In this document: positions 1-6,260 of the stretch, one piece after another
Layout: each line of letters opens with the position of its first letter
How positions within the stretch are numbered: position 1 is the first letter of the stretch
NCBI GenBank assembly: GCA_964435455.1
Contig: CAYSYH010000021.1
Span: forward strand, 1-10,914
Direction: 5' to 3'
Source of the DNA: CAYSYH01 sp964435455
GTDB taxonomy: Bacteria > Patescibacteriota > WWE3 > 2-01-FULL-39-13 > JAACPI01
DNA: 10,914 nt
Notes under the pieces: generated by a model
Told to the model about the DNA's origin: nothing
The model's input: only the letters and a program-made list of their open reading frames with translations
Databases searched by the model: none
Program-made: the position numbers and the translations under genes

Positions 1-236
1 CTACTAATAGTGTTTACATAGGATTGTTTGGGACAGTAGTAGGTATTTTAATTACTTTACAAAACACTAATTTAGAAAAAGCAGAGTTAGTTGCTAGTTT
101 AGCACTTCCTCTAATCAGTACAGCTGCTGCAATTGTTGTAGCAGTAGTGGGTAATTTTATATTAAACTACTTGGAAGAATATGCTAATAGAGTACTAATT
201 CTTTATAAAAAAGAGGTTAAGAATGTTGCAAAATAA
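1..236 (+). CDS. ExbB/TolQ/MotA-family proton channel subunit, C-terminal part (5' end outside window)
   Basis: The frame is open from base 3, so the gene starts before the window; a TTG at 24 is not a credible start because the conserved motif begins upstream of it. The visible 77 residues begin T-N-S-V-Y-I-G-L-F-G-T-V-V-G-I, which matches the 'YIGLxGTVxGI' signature of the MotA/TolQ/ExbB family. A hydrophobic segment with a Ser-Thr (LPLISTAAAIVVAVVGNFIL) follows, corresponding to the last membrane helix that lines the proton path. The protein ends in a short Lys/Glu-rich cytoplasmic tail. In known families this subunit forms a pentamer around an ExbD/TolR dimer and turns proton flow into mechanical work at the inner membrane. 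The next gene, an ExbD-like partner, overlaps it by 14 bases, so the two are cotranslated. The family is clear; whether it serves TonB, Tol or another machine is not. Confidence 0.85.
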   Translation, partial: TNSVYIGLFGTVVGILITLQNTNLEKAELVASLALPLISTAAAIVVAVVGNFILNYLEEYANRVLILYKKEVKNVAK

Positions 237-720
237 TCTTTTTTCTAAAAAAAGAGATGCAATTAATATTACTCCTTTTTTAGATATTATGTTAGTTCTA
301 TTTGTTGTTATTATTGTTGTATCTTCCTTTAAGGAGAATTTTTTAAGCAAGAAGAAAGAAGAACTTTTGTTTAAAAAGATAAATATGTTACAAAAACAGG
401 TGTCTTTTTTAAAAGAAGAAAATACAAAGCTTTTAAAAAAAAATAATTTTTTAAGAGAACAGGTTTCACAAAAAAATTTTTTATTAAAGCAAACACAAGA
501 AGTTTTAAATAAATGTACCTTGGAAGTTAAAGTCCTTGATAATTACCTTAAAATAGGTAATACTAGATACTCTCTTGCAGAGTTTTTAAATTTAGCTGAA
601 AATGGGTTTGTTAAAAATGCAAATTTTTATATTAAAAAAACAAAAAACGCTGAAAATTTTTATGAAGTACTTAAAAATAAACTAAAAAAAATAGGATTTA
701 AATTTACAAATTCTGAATAA
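223..720 (+). CDS. ExbD/TolR-like proton channel partner with inserted coiled coil
   Basis: The N-terminus holds the ExbD/TolR hallmark: I-N-I-T-P-F-L-D-I-M-L-V-L-F followed by one membrane helix (about residues 15-38). The Asp in 'TPFLD' is the proton-carrying residue of the family. Residues about 43-95 are Lys/Glu/Leu-rich and look like a long coiled coil (MLQKQVSFLKEEN and onward), which ordinary ExbD lacks. The last 60 residues fit the ExbD periplasmic fold: a short strand (LKIGNTRYSL), then 'ANFYIKKTKNAENFYEVLKNKLKKIGF', resembling the family's 'xIxADkxxxYxxVxxVmdxLkkaGi' ending. The start at 223 has an AGAGG ribosome site seven bases upstream, inside the preceding gene. The length, 165 residues against roughly 135-150 for typical ExbD/TolR, is explained by the coiled coil. 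An A9 run lies in the coiled-coil part (435-443). Confidence 0.88.
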   Translation: MLQNNLFSKKRDAINITPFLDIMLVLFVVIIVVSSFKENFLSKKKEELLFKKINMLQKQVSFLKEENTKLLKKNNFLREQVSQKNFLLKQTQEVLNKCTLEVKVLDNYLKIGNTRYSLAEFLNLAENGFVKNANFYIKKTKNAENFYEVLKNKLKKIGFKFTNSE

Positions 721-724
721 ATAT
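708..724 (+). promoter_or_regulatory. TTCTGAATA box, copy 1 (putative extended -10 promoter or operator)
   Basis: AAATTCTGAATAAATAT lies across the stop codon of the ExbD-like gene, just ahead of the gene at 775. The same box recurs before the genes at 2400, 4443, 6261 and 10877. TGA-ATAAAT could be read as an extended -10 element. No -35 is visible, as is usual for Campylobacterota housekeeping promoters. The recurrence is seen directly; the promoter role is inferred. Confidence 0.5.
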
Positions 725-743
725 TAGAGGAATTAATCCTCTA
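725..743 (+). terminator. Stem-loop TAGAGGA/TCCTCTA followed by T5 (terminator or 5'-leader hairpin)
   Basis: A perfect 7-bp stem, TAGAGGA (725-731) and TCCTCTA (737-743), encloses an ATTAA loop and is followed by TTTTT. That is the layout of a short intrinsic terminator for the ExbB/ExbD operon. However, almost the same stem occurs at 2348-2373 after the same upstream box and there lacks a T-tract on this strand. A leader hairpin or operator is therefore an equal alternative. Confidence 0.5.
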
Positions 744-774
744 TTTTTAAAAAATTTAAAAAAAGGAGGTAAAA

Positions 775-1596
775 ATGAAAAAACTAGTTTTAAGTACAAT
801 TTTAGGATTAAGTTTAGCAAATGCTAATTCTAATGTATTGAATACAGATGCTTTTAAAAAACTGATTAAAAGTAAGTATCCTAATTATTGCTTAACAAAA
901 AATAAATTTTATTTTTTAGATTATAAAAATGATTTTGGAGAATATACAAAAACAAAATTTCCTGCTGCACTTGCTGTTTTGGGAATGAGAGAACATTCAA
1001 GAAAAATTGAATTTAACAGAGATATTGATAGAATTTATTTTTTAGCATTTTTAATAAAAAATAACAACATATTTAAAAAATTTTTATCTAAAAATGATAA
1101 AGATGATGAAATTTTTTATTATTCAACGATGTTGTCTTCTTATTTGAGATATGGCGGTAGCTTAGGTTATATTCCTTTAACAAATCTAACAATAGAAAAT
1201 CTTAAGACTAAAAAAGCAAGTTTTACTAAAAAAGTAAGTAGTGCACAAATTGCAAATGGACTTATTAATTATTTTGCGTCTGCAAAAACTCAGGATGAGA
1301 TTAATAAAAGAATATTATTGTTAGCTAGTTATATTTTAGCTCATACTAATAAAGATCCTTTAACAGGTAATTTAAAAAATTCTGTTTTTTCAGGTCTTAA
1401 AATTGAGGAAAGTGATATGTTAATATTATTTTTAAACACAATTTTGAAAAATACAAAAAATCCAAAAATTCAAGATTTAATTTACTTTTTAGTTAATAAA
1501 AATGGAAATTTAGTTAAATACATGTTGCATGATAAAAAAACAAAAGAACTTTTTTATAAAGCTTTGCAATTTTATAAAAAAGCTAAAATATGCTAA
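775..1596 (+). CDS. Secreted (periplasmic) protein of unknown function
   Basis: I do not recognise this 273-residue protein. It starts with a classic Sec signal peptide (two Lys, a hydrophobic core, then A-N-A with probable cleavage after residue 17), and a strong AAGGAGG site precedes the ATG. The mature part is Lys/Phe/Tyr-rich and mostly helical in appearance, with no further membrane segment. It has only two cysteines, C39 near the mature N-terminus and C273, the very last residue, so a disulfide closing the chain ends is possible. The gene follows the proton-channel pair after a hairpin and a TTCTGAATA box, suggesting its own promoter. Its last codons overlap the start of the next, broken gene. 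Its signal peptide is nearly the same as that of the gene beginning at 10877, which suggests a small family of exported proteins in this element. Confidence 0.75.
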   Translation: MKKLVLSTILGLSLANANSNVLNTDAFKKLIKSKYPNYCLTKNKFYFLDYKNDFGEYTKTKFPAALAVLGMREHSRKIEFNRDIDRIYFLAFLIKNNNIFKKFLSKNDKDDEIFYYSTMLSSYLRYGGSLGYIPLTNLTIENLKTKKASFTKKVSSAQIANGLINYFASAKTQDEINKRILLLASYILAHTNKDPLTGNLKNSVFSGLKIEESDMLILFLNTILKNTKNPKIQDLIYFLVNKNGNLVKYMLHDKKTKELFYKALQFYKKAKIC

Positions 1597-1970
1597 ACAA
1601 AAGCGAATTAACTGAATTTCTAGACAACTTCGAATATGTTTCCAAAAAAACAGAAGCTCTCATTGATGGGCTTAATAATCTTAAACACACAGATATACAG
1701 ATTAAAGAATAGATTAATAACCTAAAATCTCTTCTTGCTAAATTTTCTTTCGTAGAAGAAAAACTAAAAGAAGATGTTAGTTTAGTTGTTAAAGAAGAAA
1801 TTAAAAAAATTATAGAAGAAAATAAAACAGATTTAACAAAACAATTAAAAACAATTAATTATCTTGTAAAAAAATTAGAAAAATTAGAAACTTTAAAAAC
1901 TAACTGTATTTATTATTTTTTAGCAGGATTAGTTTTAGGATTAATACTATTTTTCTTTAATTTTATTTAA
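1590..1970 (+). pseudogene. Coiled-coil, tail-anchored membrane protein gene interrupted by an in-frame TAG
   Basis: An ATG at 1590 overlaps the end of the upstream gene in the usual operon manner. The frame reads 40 codons (starting M-L-N-K-S-E-L-T-E-F), meets TAG at 1710-1712, and then stays open for 85 more codons to a TAA at 1968-1970. The downstream part has no ATG, GTG or TTG in frame, so it cannot be a separate conventional gene. It is protein-like: a Lys/Glu/Leu coiled coil up to about residue 103, then a single hydrophobic helix at the extreme C-terminus (CIYYFLAGLVLGLILFFFNF), as in tail-anchored proteins. One base change from CAG, AAG or GAG would explain the break. Alternatives are a sequencing error or translational readthrough. 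The function is unknown. The gene accounts for the otherwise empty 400 bases here. Confidence 0.72.
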
Positions 1971-2008
1971 TTTTTTCTCTTGTAAAAAATTTTAAAAAAA
2001 GGAAAAAA

Positions 2009-2299
2009 ATGATTAAAAGTTTTAACCTGGGCAAAATGGAAGCTTTTCTTCTAGAAAAAGAAGCTAAAAAAAGAAAGATAAGCCAATCGGAAATGTTAAA
2101 CAAATTAATACAAAATAACCTAGAAGATATGCAACAAATTAAAAAACTAGAAAAAGTAGAGAATGTTTTAAATAAGATTTTAGATCTTTACAAGGAATTA
2201 AATAAAAAACAGGATTTAACATTAAAGTTATTAAGCTATTTAATTAATAAAGAAGAGGTAATAAAAAAAGCTAAAAAAATAAAGACTATATATTGCTAG
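2009..2299 (+). CDS. Ribbon-helix-helix-like DNA-binding protein with C-terminal coiled coil (putative)
   Basis: The 96-residue product begins with a pattern typical of the ribbon-helix-helix fold: a short strand (IKSFNL), a helix (KMEAFLLEKEAKKRK), the turn 'ISQSE', and a second helix (MLNKLIQNNL). Residues 40-90 are Leu/Lys/Glu-rich and suggest a coiled coil. RHH proteins in mobile elements often act as plasmid copy-control or partition regulators, antitoxins, or relaxosome accessory proteins that bind the transfer origin. Here the protein lies in the group leading to a coupling ATPase, so a relaxosome or autoregulatory role is plausible but inferred. The ATG is preceded by AAAAGGAAAAAA. 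It ends in a lone cysteine. Assignment rests on pattern only, not on a recognised family member. Confidence 0.6.
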   Translation: MIKSFNLGKMEAFLLEKEAKKRKISQSEMLNKLIQNNLEDMQQIKKLEKVENVLNKILDLYKELNKKQDLTLKLLSYLINKEEVIKKAKKIKTIYC

Positions 2300-2330
2300 A
2301 TTATTTACTTTCTTAACTTTCTTACCTAAA

Positions 2331-2347
2331 AAATTCTGAATATATAC
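2331..2347 (+). promoter_or_regulatory. TTCTGAATA box, copy 2
   Basis: AAATTCTGAATATATAC precedes the 46-residue gene at 2400 and the coupling ATPase. It has the same core as copies 1, 3, 4 and 5, and a TATACT hexamer suited to a -10 element overlaps its end. It suggests that transcription of the coupling module starts here. Confidence 0.5.
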
Positions 2348-2373
2348 TAGAGGAACAGTAAAAAATTCCTCTA
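2348..2373 (+). promoter_or_regulatory. Leader stem-loop TAGAGGAA/TTCCTCTA
   Basis: An 8-bp perfect stem (2348-2355 with 2366-2373) closes a 10-base loop directly after the TTCTGAATA box and ahead of the ribosome site of the 2400 gene. The arms repeat the stem at 725-743. It is followed by an A-tract, so on the plus strand it is not a terminator; on the minus strand it could be. If transcription starts at the box, this hairpin would form the 5' end of the mRNA. Confidence 0.5.
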
Positions 2374-2399
2374 AAAAAAATAAAACAAGGAGATAAGAA

Positions 2400-2540
2400 A
2401 TGAGTAATCTAATTGATATTTTAAAAGAAAAAAATGTAGAAGAATTAAAAGCTTTAAAACAAAAAATAGAAGAAATAGAAGAATTGATACAAGCAAAAGA
2501 ATTAGTGGATAAAGTAGGGATAAAAGAAGAGGATAATTAA
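2400..2540 (+). CDS. Small acidic/basic helical protein, 46 residues, unknown function
   Basis: The ATG at 2400 has a good ribosome site (CAAGGAG, eight bases upstream). The frame runs 46 codons to a TAA that ends one base before the ATG of the coupling ATPase, so translation of the two is very likely coupled. The product (beginning M-S-N-L-I-D-I-L-K-E-K-N) is almost entirely charged and helical, with a heptad-like pattern in residues 12-38, and has no membrane segment or cysteine. It may be a small partner or assembly factor for the ATPase; nothing in the sequence identifies it further. The dedicated ribosome site and tight spacing argue that it is a real gene despite its size. Confidence 0.7.
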   Translation: MSNLIDILKEKNVEELKALKQKIEEIEELIQAKELVDKVGIKEEDN

Positions 2541-2541
2541 A

Positions 2542-4364
2542 ATGTTAAAAGAGTTAAAAGAAAAACTTTTAGAATTAAAATTTAATTTAGAATACTATCT
2601 ATTTTTAATTTCTCTTTCTATTTTTTTACAATTAATTATAATTTTTTTTCTTGCAATTAATTTAAATTTATTAGATAAAAATTTAATTAATGATATTATT
2701 TTGCTTTTTAAAGCAAAGTTGCATTTAGTGCAAATACAGAGTTTGCAAGAACTACAATTTAAAACAAAAGAAGAGTTTTTTAATGCTTTAAAAATACCTT
2801 TTTTAATTAGCTTAACAATATATCCTATTGTATTTTATTTTAATAAAAAATTTAAGAAAAAAATAAAAGAAGAACAAATCTTAAAAGGAGCTAAATTTTT
2901 AAATTTAAAAGAGTATGTTAAAAAACTAAAAAAATATAAGAGTTACTTAAAAATAGGAGGTTTTAATGGAAAAAAACATATTTTAACCTTGCAAGATAAA
3001 CAAAATTTAAAAATTAACAAACAAGAAGAGTTAGAATTTAGAAAAAATAGTTTACATATTCCTTTTGTAATAGAAAATAAGCACTTTTTTATTTTAGGAG
3101 CTCCTGGGAGTGGTAAAACACTATTGCTAAATGAAGTTTTGGAACAGTTAAAAATAAGAGAAGAAAAAGCACTNNNNNNNNNNNNNNNNNNNNNNNNNNN
3201 NNNNNNNNNNNNNNNNNNNNNNNNNNNNNNNNNNNNNNNNNNNNNNNNNNNNNNNNNNNNNNNNNNNNNNNNNCACTATTGCTAAATGAAGTTTTGGAAC
3301 AGTTAAAAATAAGAGAAGAAAAAGCACTTATACACGACTTTAAAGGAGACTTTGTAGATAAATTTTATAATCCTTTAGAGGATCTTATTTTTAATCCTTT
3401 AGAAGGTGATATTAAATGGAGCATTTTTAATGATGTTAAAAACGAATTTGATATAAATTTCATTGCTGCTTCTATAATTCCTGATCCTACTACAAGAGAA
3501 GATCCTTTCTGGAAAAATGCAGCAAGAGACGTTTTAATTGCAATTTTAAAATATTGTTACACAAATAATTTAACTAAAAATAAAAATATTTTTGAGATTT
3601 TAAACAAAAATAATGAAGAAATAGCAGAACTTCTAGAAAAAAATGGATTTGGCTACGTAGTAGATTATATAAAAGGCAAAGATAGTAAACAAGCACAAAG
3701 TGTAATGGCTACTTTAAAACAACATACAAAGTTTTTAGAAATTCTAGAAGATGGAGATTTTAGTATTAAATATTATATAAAAAAAGGAAAAGGTTTTATC
3801 TTTTTACAAAATACAGCAGCTGTAAAAGATGCAATTAGTCCTGCTTTAACTTTATTTTTAGATATATTTGCGAAGAATGTTTTAAGTTTAAAAGATAATT
3901 TAAACAGACGTATTTTCTTTATTTTAGACGAATTCGGAATGTTAAATAGATTAAATAGTATAGTAGATCTTTTAACAAATGGACGTACTAAAGGTGCTTC
4001 TGTGTGGCTTGCAGTGCAGGATGTAGGACAGATAAATAACCTTTACGGAGATAATTTAAGACAAACAATAATGAATGCATGCAACAACTATTTTTGTTTT
4101 AGAGTTAACGATTATAAAACAGCAGAACTTCTTTCAAAAAAGTTTGGTGAAGCAAAAATTAAAAATATAGACGAAACGGTTAATCATAATACTTTTGATA
4201 ATTTAAACGTACAGAATGCAGGTATAAATAGAAGAATTAGTGAGAAAATAGAAAAACTTATTTTACCTAGCGAAATACAAAATTTAAACGAAAGAGAATT
4301 TTTTGTTAATTTAGCTGTTTTGAAAGAAATAACGAAAGCAAAAGTTTATGTACCAAAAAATTAA
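2542..4364 (+). CDS. VirD4/TraD-type coupling ATPase (T4CP), split by a scaffold gap
   Basis: The gene continues through the 100-N gap. Deleting the Ns and one of the two identical 55-base flanks leaves 1668 bases in frame, a 555-residue protein. Two membrane helices (about 18-41 and 84-101) flank a short periplasmic loop, followed by the cytoplasmic motor. The Walker A motif is GAPGSGKT (186-193). Soon after comes 'IHDFKGDFVDKFYNP', the usual post-strand segment of TraD/TrwB proteins, then 'DPFWKNAARDVL', and the Walker B 'FFILDEFG' with D411-E412. A downstream 'GRTKGASVWLAVQDVGQI' matches the family's glutamine motif. Members form inner-membrane hexamers that bring DNA or protein substrates to a type IV secretion channel. 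There is no long C-terminal tail. It is paralogous to the ATPase at 7830. The ribosome site is AGAGGA before the ATG. Confidence 0.88.
3119..3173 (+). repeat. 55-base direct repeat, left copy (contig-end overlap)
   Basis: These 55 bases, starting CACTATTGCT, are identical to 3274-3328 on the far side of the N run and encode the same residues just after Walker A. Exact identity, immediate abutment to the gap and a length of 55 point to two assembly contigs sharing a k-mer-length end rather than a biological duplication. Confidence 0.95.
3174..3273. other. Run of exactly 100 N: scaffold gap, probably artificial
   Basis: One hundred Ns, a customary placeholder for a gap of unknown size, sit between two identical 55-base flanks inside the coupling ATPase gene. 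The reading frame is restored exactly when the Ns and one flank are removed, so there is probably no missing sequence at all. Confidence 0.95.
3274..3328 (+). repeat. 55-base direct repeat, right copy (contig-end overlap)
   Basis: An exact copy of 3119-3173 that immediately follows the gap. A TTG at 3279 would be taken as a start for the downstream half if the gap were believed, but it lies inside the conserved helix after Walker A and is not a real start. Confidence 0.95.
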
Positions 4365-4400
4365 TTTAACATAATATGTTTACCAATTTTCAAAATTTTT

Positions 4401-4420
4401 AAATTCTGAATAAATATAAA
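4401..4420 (+). promoter_or_regulatory. TTCTGAATA box, copy 3
   Basis: AAATTCTGAATAAATATAAA is followed after a short A-rich spacer by AAGGAGG and the ATG at 4443. This copy and copy 4 (6219) match over the box, the TATAAAG that follows and most of the spacer, so the whole leader looks duplicated. TATAAA is a plausible -10. It follows a 78-base gap after the coupling ATPase gene. Confidence 0.55.
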
Positions 4421-4442
4421 GAAAATAAAAAAGGAGGAAAAA

Positions 4443-4625
4443 ATGGAATTTAGAGACCCTTATCAAATTAGAGATCCATATGCAAACTATGCAAGAAAAG
4501 ATCCCTATAACTCCTATAACACTTATAGAGGTAATAATGTTAATAAAAAACTAACTTTTAAAGGATTTGTATTCTTTTTAGTACTAATTATTTTAGTATT
4601 TACAGCATATCTATTTTATTCTTAA
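4443..4625 (+). CDS. Small membrane protein with N-terminal RDPY repeats
   Basis: This 60-residue protein has three copies of an R/K-D-P-Y motif at residues 4-7, 10-13 and 19-22, within a Tyr/Asn-rich stretch. A Lys-rich linker and one membrane helix (about 41-59) follow, reaching almost to the C-terminus. The charge pattern suggests the RDPY end faces the cytoplasm. The ribosome site AAGGAGG is strong. It has no signal-peptidase site and I recognise no family. The first two motifs have exactly the same spacing as those that open the protein at 6756, so the array is probably a shared docking or recognition tag. Its position right after one coupling ATPase, with the other RDPY protein just before the second, suggests the tag is read by these ATPases or by a common partner (inference). 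Confidence 0.75.
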   Translation: MEFRDPYQIRDPYANYARKDPYNSYNTYRGNNVNKKLTFKGFVFFLVLIILVFTAYLFYS

Positions 4626-4654
4626 TTTTTTTAAATTTTTTATAGGAGAAAAAA

Positions 4655-5698
4655 ATGAAAAAATTATCCTTGGCTTTAATTCCTTTTTTATTATTTGCAG
4701 ACATAACAACTAATACACAAAAATCTAAACAAAAGACAGAAACCAATAGGGAGCAATTACAACAACAGCAACAACTGCAACATCAAAAATCTAAAACCCT
4801 AACACAAGGAAAAGAAAAAAGCATAAATAAAAATATAACAAATAGCTTAAGTTTTATTAAAAGTTTTAACAGGACAGCTAGTAGAACTGCAACGGGAACA
4901 TGGACTATACAACTTAATCCTATACCTTATATTTTAATGGAGCTACAAAAATATGGATGGGACAGGCAAGCTTTTCTTTTGACAAATAAAGATTTAGGAT
5001 TTAATTTTGTAGAAGGGGAGGGAGAAGATGAAATTATTGATTTGAACGCTAAAGAATTTTATACCCAAAAAGCCCAGTTAAGGGGTAAGATAGGAAGAGA
5101 TAAATTACAAAAAATACAAAGGATTATTAATATTTTGTATGTAACAGGACAGCTTGTAGATAAAACAACTACTTATTTAAAACATTTTCCTAATTTGGAC
5201 TTTTTGGATTTTAGAAAAAAAATAGATATTGCTTTAAGAAAATCTTACTTGGATTTAAAAAAAAATGGAGTTAAAAAAGCTTATGTATATAGTTGCAATT
5301 TTGGTGGCAACTTAGATACTATTAGTTGCAATACAGATAAAGGTATTTTTACATTAAAATTAACAGACAGTGTACCTAATTTATTAATAAATGGTTACTT
5401 ATACTATAGTAGTACTAATATAGGCTTTACAAAACCTACTTTAACACTTACTTTTGCAACAAATTTAAATGCAGCTTTATCTCTTTTGGAACAAAATGCA
5501 AGAACTGCAAGTATTGCAAGAATATTGCGAGAGTATACACAAAAGCTTGAGAGTGAAGGCAAAACAAAAATAGCAAATGAAATTAAAACTAGATTTGTAG
5601 AAAAAGCTCTAACAACTAACATAACAACTAACGTTAATACAGTCGTTAATGCAATTAACAGTGGTAGTCCAATTGCAGTTTTAAATATTTTTAAATAA
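4655..5698 (+). CDS. Secreted Gln-rich protein of unknown function
   Basis: The 347-residue product starts with a Sec signal peptide (M-K-K-L-S-L-A-L-I-P-F-L-L-F-A, probable cleavage before D16). A disordered-looking, Gln/Lys/Thr-rich segment follows (about 20-65, including QQQQQ), then a globular part with recognisable strands and helices. C214 and C225 are eleven residues apart and could form a periplasmic disulfide. The C-terminal third is Ala/Thr/Asn-rich with a long helix (about 270-320). I do not recognise a domain. A GGAG ribosome site lies ahead of the ATG and the spacing to the RDPY gene is only 29 bases, so the two are probably cotranscribed. Export and neighbourhood are compatible with a periplasmic or surface component of a transfer apparatus, but that is inference. 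Confidence 0.75.
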   Translation: MKKLSLALIPFLLFADITTNTQKSKQKTETNREQLQQQQQLQHQKSKTLTQGKEKSINKNITNSLSFIKSFNRTASRTATGTWTIQLNPIPYILMELQKYGWDRQAFLLTNKDLGFNFVEGEGEDEIIDLNAKEFYTQKAQLRGKIGRDKLQKIQRIINILYVTGQLVDKTTTYLKHFPNLDFLDFRKKIDIALRKSYLDLKKNGVKKAYVYSCNFGGNLDTISCNTDKGIFTLKLTDSVPNLLINGYLYYSSTNIGFTKPTLTLTFATNLNAALSLLEQNARTASIARILREYTQKLESEGKTKIANEIKTRFVEKALTTNITTNVNTVVNAINSGSPIAVLNIFK

Positions 5699-5716
5699 TT
5701 TTTTACATTAAAATTT

Positions 5717-5739
5717 ATTTTTTTACAAGGTAAAAAAAT
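5717..5739 (+). repeat. A/T-rich dyad ATTTTTTTAC-AAG-GTAAAAAAAT
   Basis: A perfect 10-bp inverted repeat with a three-base AAG centre lies between the stop at 5698 and the ribosome site of the 5758 gene. A close relative, TTTTTTAC-AAG-TTAAAAAAA, follows the stop of the 5967 gene (6183-6202), and CTTGTAAAAAA follows the pseudogene (near 1979-1989). It could be a binding site or a leader hairpin; the base bias makes chance partly responsible. Confidence 0.35.
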
Positions 5740-5757
5740 TTAAAAAAGGAGATAAAA

Positions 5758-5970
5758 ATGAAAGTAATATTAGAAAAAATTGAAAGTTACAACAAAAATA
5801 TCTTAATTGCAATATTTAGTTTATTAGCAATAACAATAATTTTTTGTTTAACACAAAAGTTGTATTTATTTTCTTTTGCTTTATTTGTAATAAGTACTGG
5901 ACTTTTTTATTTAAAAATTTTGGAAAAAGAATTATTAAAAAAAATAGAAGAAACGGAAGATGAAAAATGA
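5758..5970 (+). CDS. Small two-helix membrane protein, unknown function
   Basis: The 70-residue product has two membrane helices (about 14-32 and 35-52) joined by a very tight turn, a short N-terminal amphipathic segment and a charged Lys/Glu C-terminal tail, so both ends should lie in the cytoplasm. AAGGAG sits ahead of the ATG. Its stop overlaps the start of the next gene (ATGA at 5967-5970), so the two are translationally coupled. Small two-helix proteins are common in type IV secretion operons, but I see no specific match to any of them and leave the function open. Confidence 0.65.
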   Translation: MKVILEKIESYNKNILIAIFSLLAITIIFCLTQKLYLFSFALFVISTGLFYLKILEKELLKKIEETEDEK

Positions 5971-6182
5971 GAGTAGGGCTCTTTGGAAGTGCTATTTTGT
6001 TAATTCTAACTCTTATTTTTAGTTACATTGCTATACAAAACAATAAATTAGCTAGACAAATTGCCATAAAAGAATTTGCATTAGATAAAAATGAATCCAA
6101 TAAAACAAAAAATAAAGATAATTTTGAGAAACATTTCTCAAAAGATTTAAATAAATTTGATAAAAAATTTAATTCTTTTTAG
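5967..6182 (+). CDS. Small single-pass membrane protein with charged tail
   Basis: The 71-residue product opens with a hydrophobic helix (about 4-24, no evident cleavage site) and then a Lys/Asn/Asp-rich tail ending F-D-K-K-F-N-S-F. It overlaps the previous gene by four bases. The stretch N-F-E-K-H-F-S-K in the tail is encoded by a near-perfect DNA palindrome (6122-6143), and the same palindrome encodes N-F-E-K-N-F-S-K near the end of the 6756 gene. I do not recognise a family. A role as a membrane partner of the neighbouring two-helix protein is the simplest inference. Confidence 0.62.
   Translation: MRVGLFGSAILLILTLIFSYIAIQNNKLARQIAIKEFALDKNESNKTKNKDNFEKHFSKDLNKFDKKFNSF
6122..6143 (+). repeat. 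Palindrome TTTTGAGAAA-CA-TTTCTCAAAA, copy 1
   Basis: Ten-base perfect arms around a two-base centre lie within the coding tail of the 5967 gene. The arms are identical to those at 7724-7745. It could be a DNA-binding site, an mRNA hairpin or the by-product of a conserved peptide. Confidence 0.6.
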
Positions 6183-6218
6183 TTTTTTACAAGTTAAAAA
6201 AATTAAAAAAATTTTTTT

Positions 6219-6239
6219 AAATTCTGAATAAATATAAAG
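6219..6239 (+). promoter_or_regulatory. TTCTGAATA box, copy 4
   Basis: The box AAATTCTGAATAAATA followed by TAAAG lies ahead of the 6261 gene and is almost the same as copy 3 (4401). It probably starts the transcript of the second RHH-like gene, the RDPY glycine-zipper gene and the second coupling ATPase, which run on with overlaps or spacings of a few bases. Confidence 0.55.
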
Positions 6240-6260
6240 AAAAATAAAAAGGAGAGGCAA

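Noticed and set aside
24..236. Complete small membrane protein starting at TTG 24
   Set aside because: The ExbB motif begins before this codon and the frame is open to the window edge, so this is the tail of a longer gene.
435..443. A9 run in the ExbD-like gene as a frameshift switch
   Set aside because: Long A runs are frequent throughout this AT-rich window, so the tract is not distinctive without read evidence.
1..720. ZorA/ZorB of a Zorya defence system
   Set aside because: The partner lacks an OmpA-like peptidoglycan-binding domain and no helicase or nuclease genes follow; an ExbB/ExbD-like pair fits better.
3279..4364. Independent ATPase gene starting at TTG 3279
   Set aside because: The TTG lies in the duplicated 55-base flank within the conserved helix after Walker A; it is the second half of the 2542 gene, not a separate gene.
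4368..4380. AACATA-A-TATGTT palindrome after the first coupling ATPase as a terminator
   Set aside because: It has no usable loop or T-tract and is A/T-only in its stem apart from one pair; too weak to call.
5404..5622. Minus-strand open frame within the 4655 gene
   Set aside because: No ribosome site and fully inside a well-supported plus-strand gene; a frame shadow.
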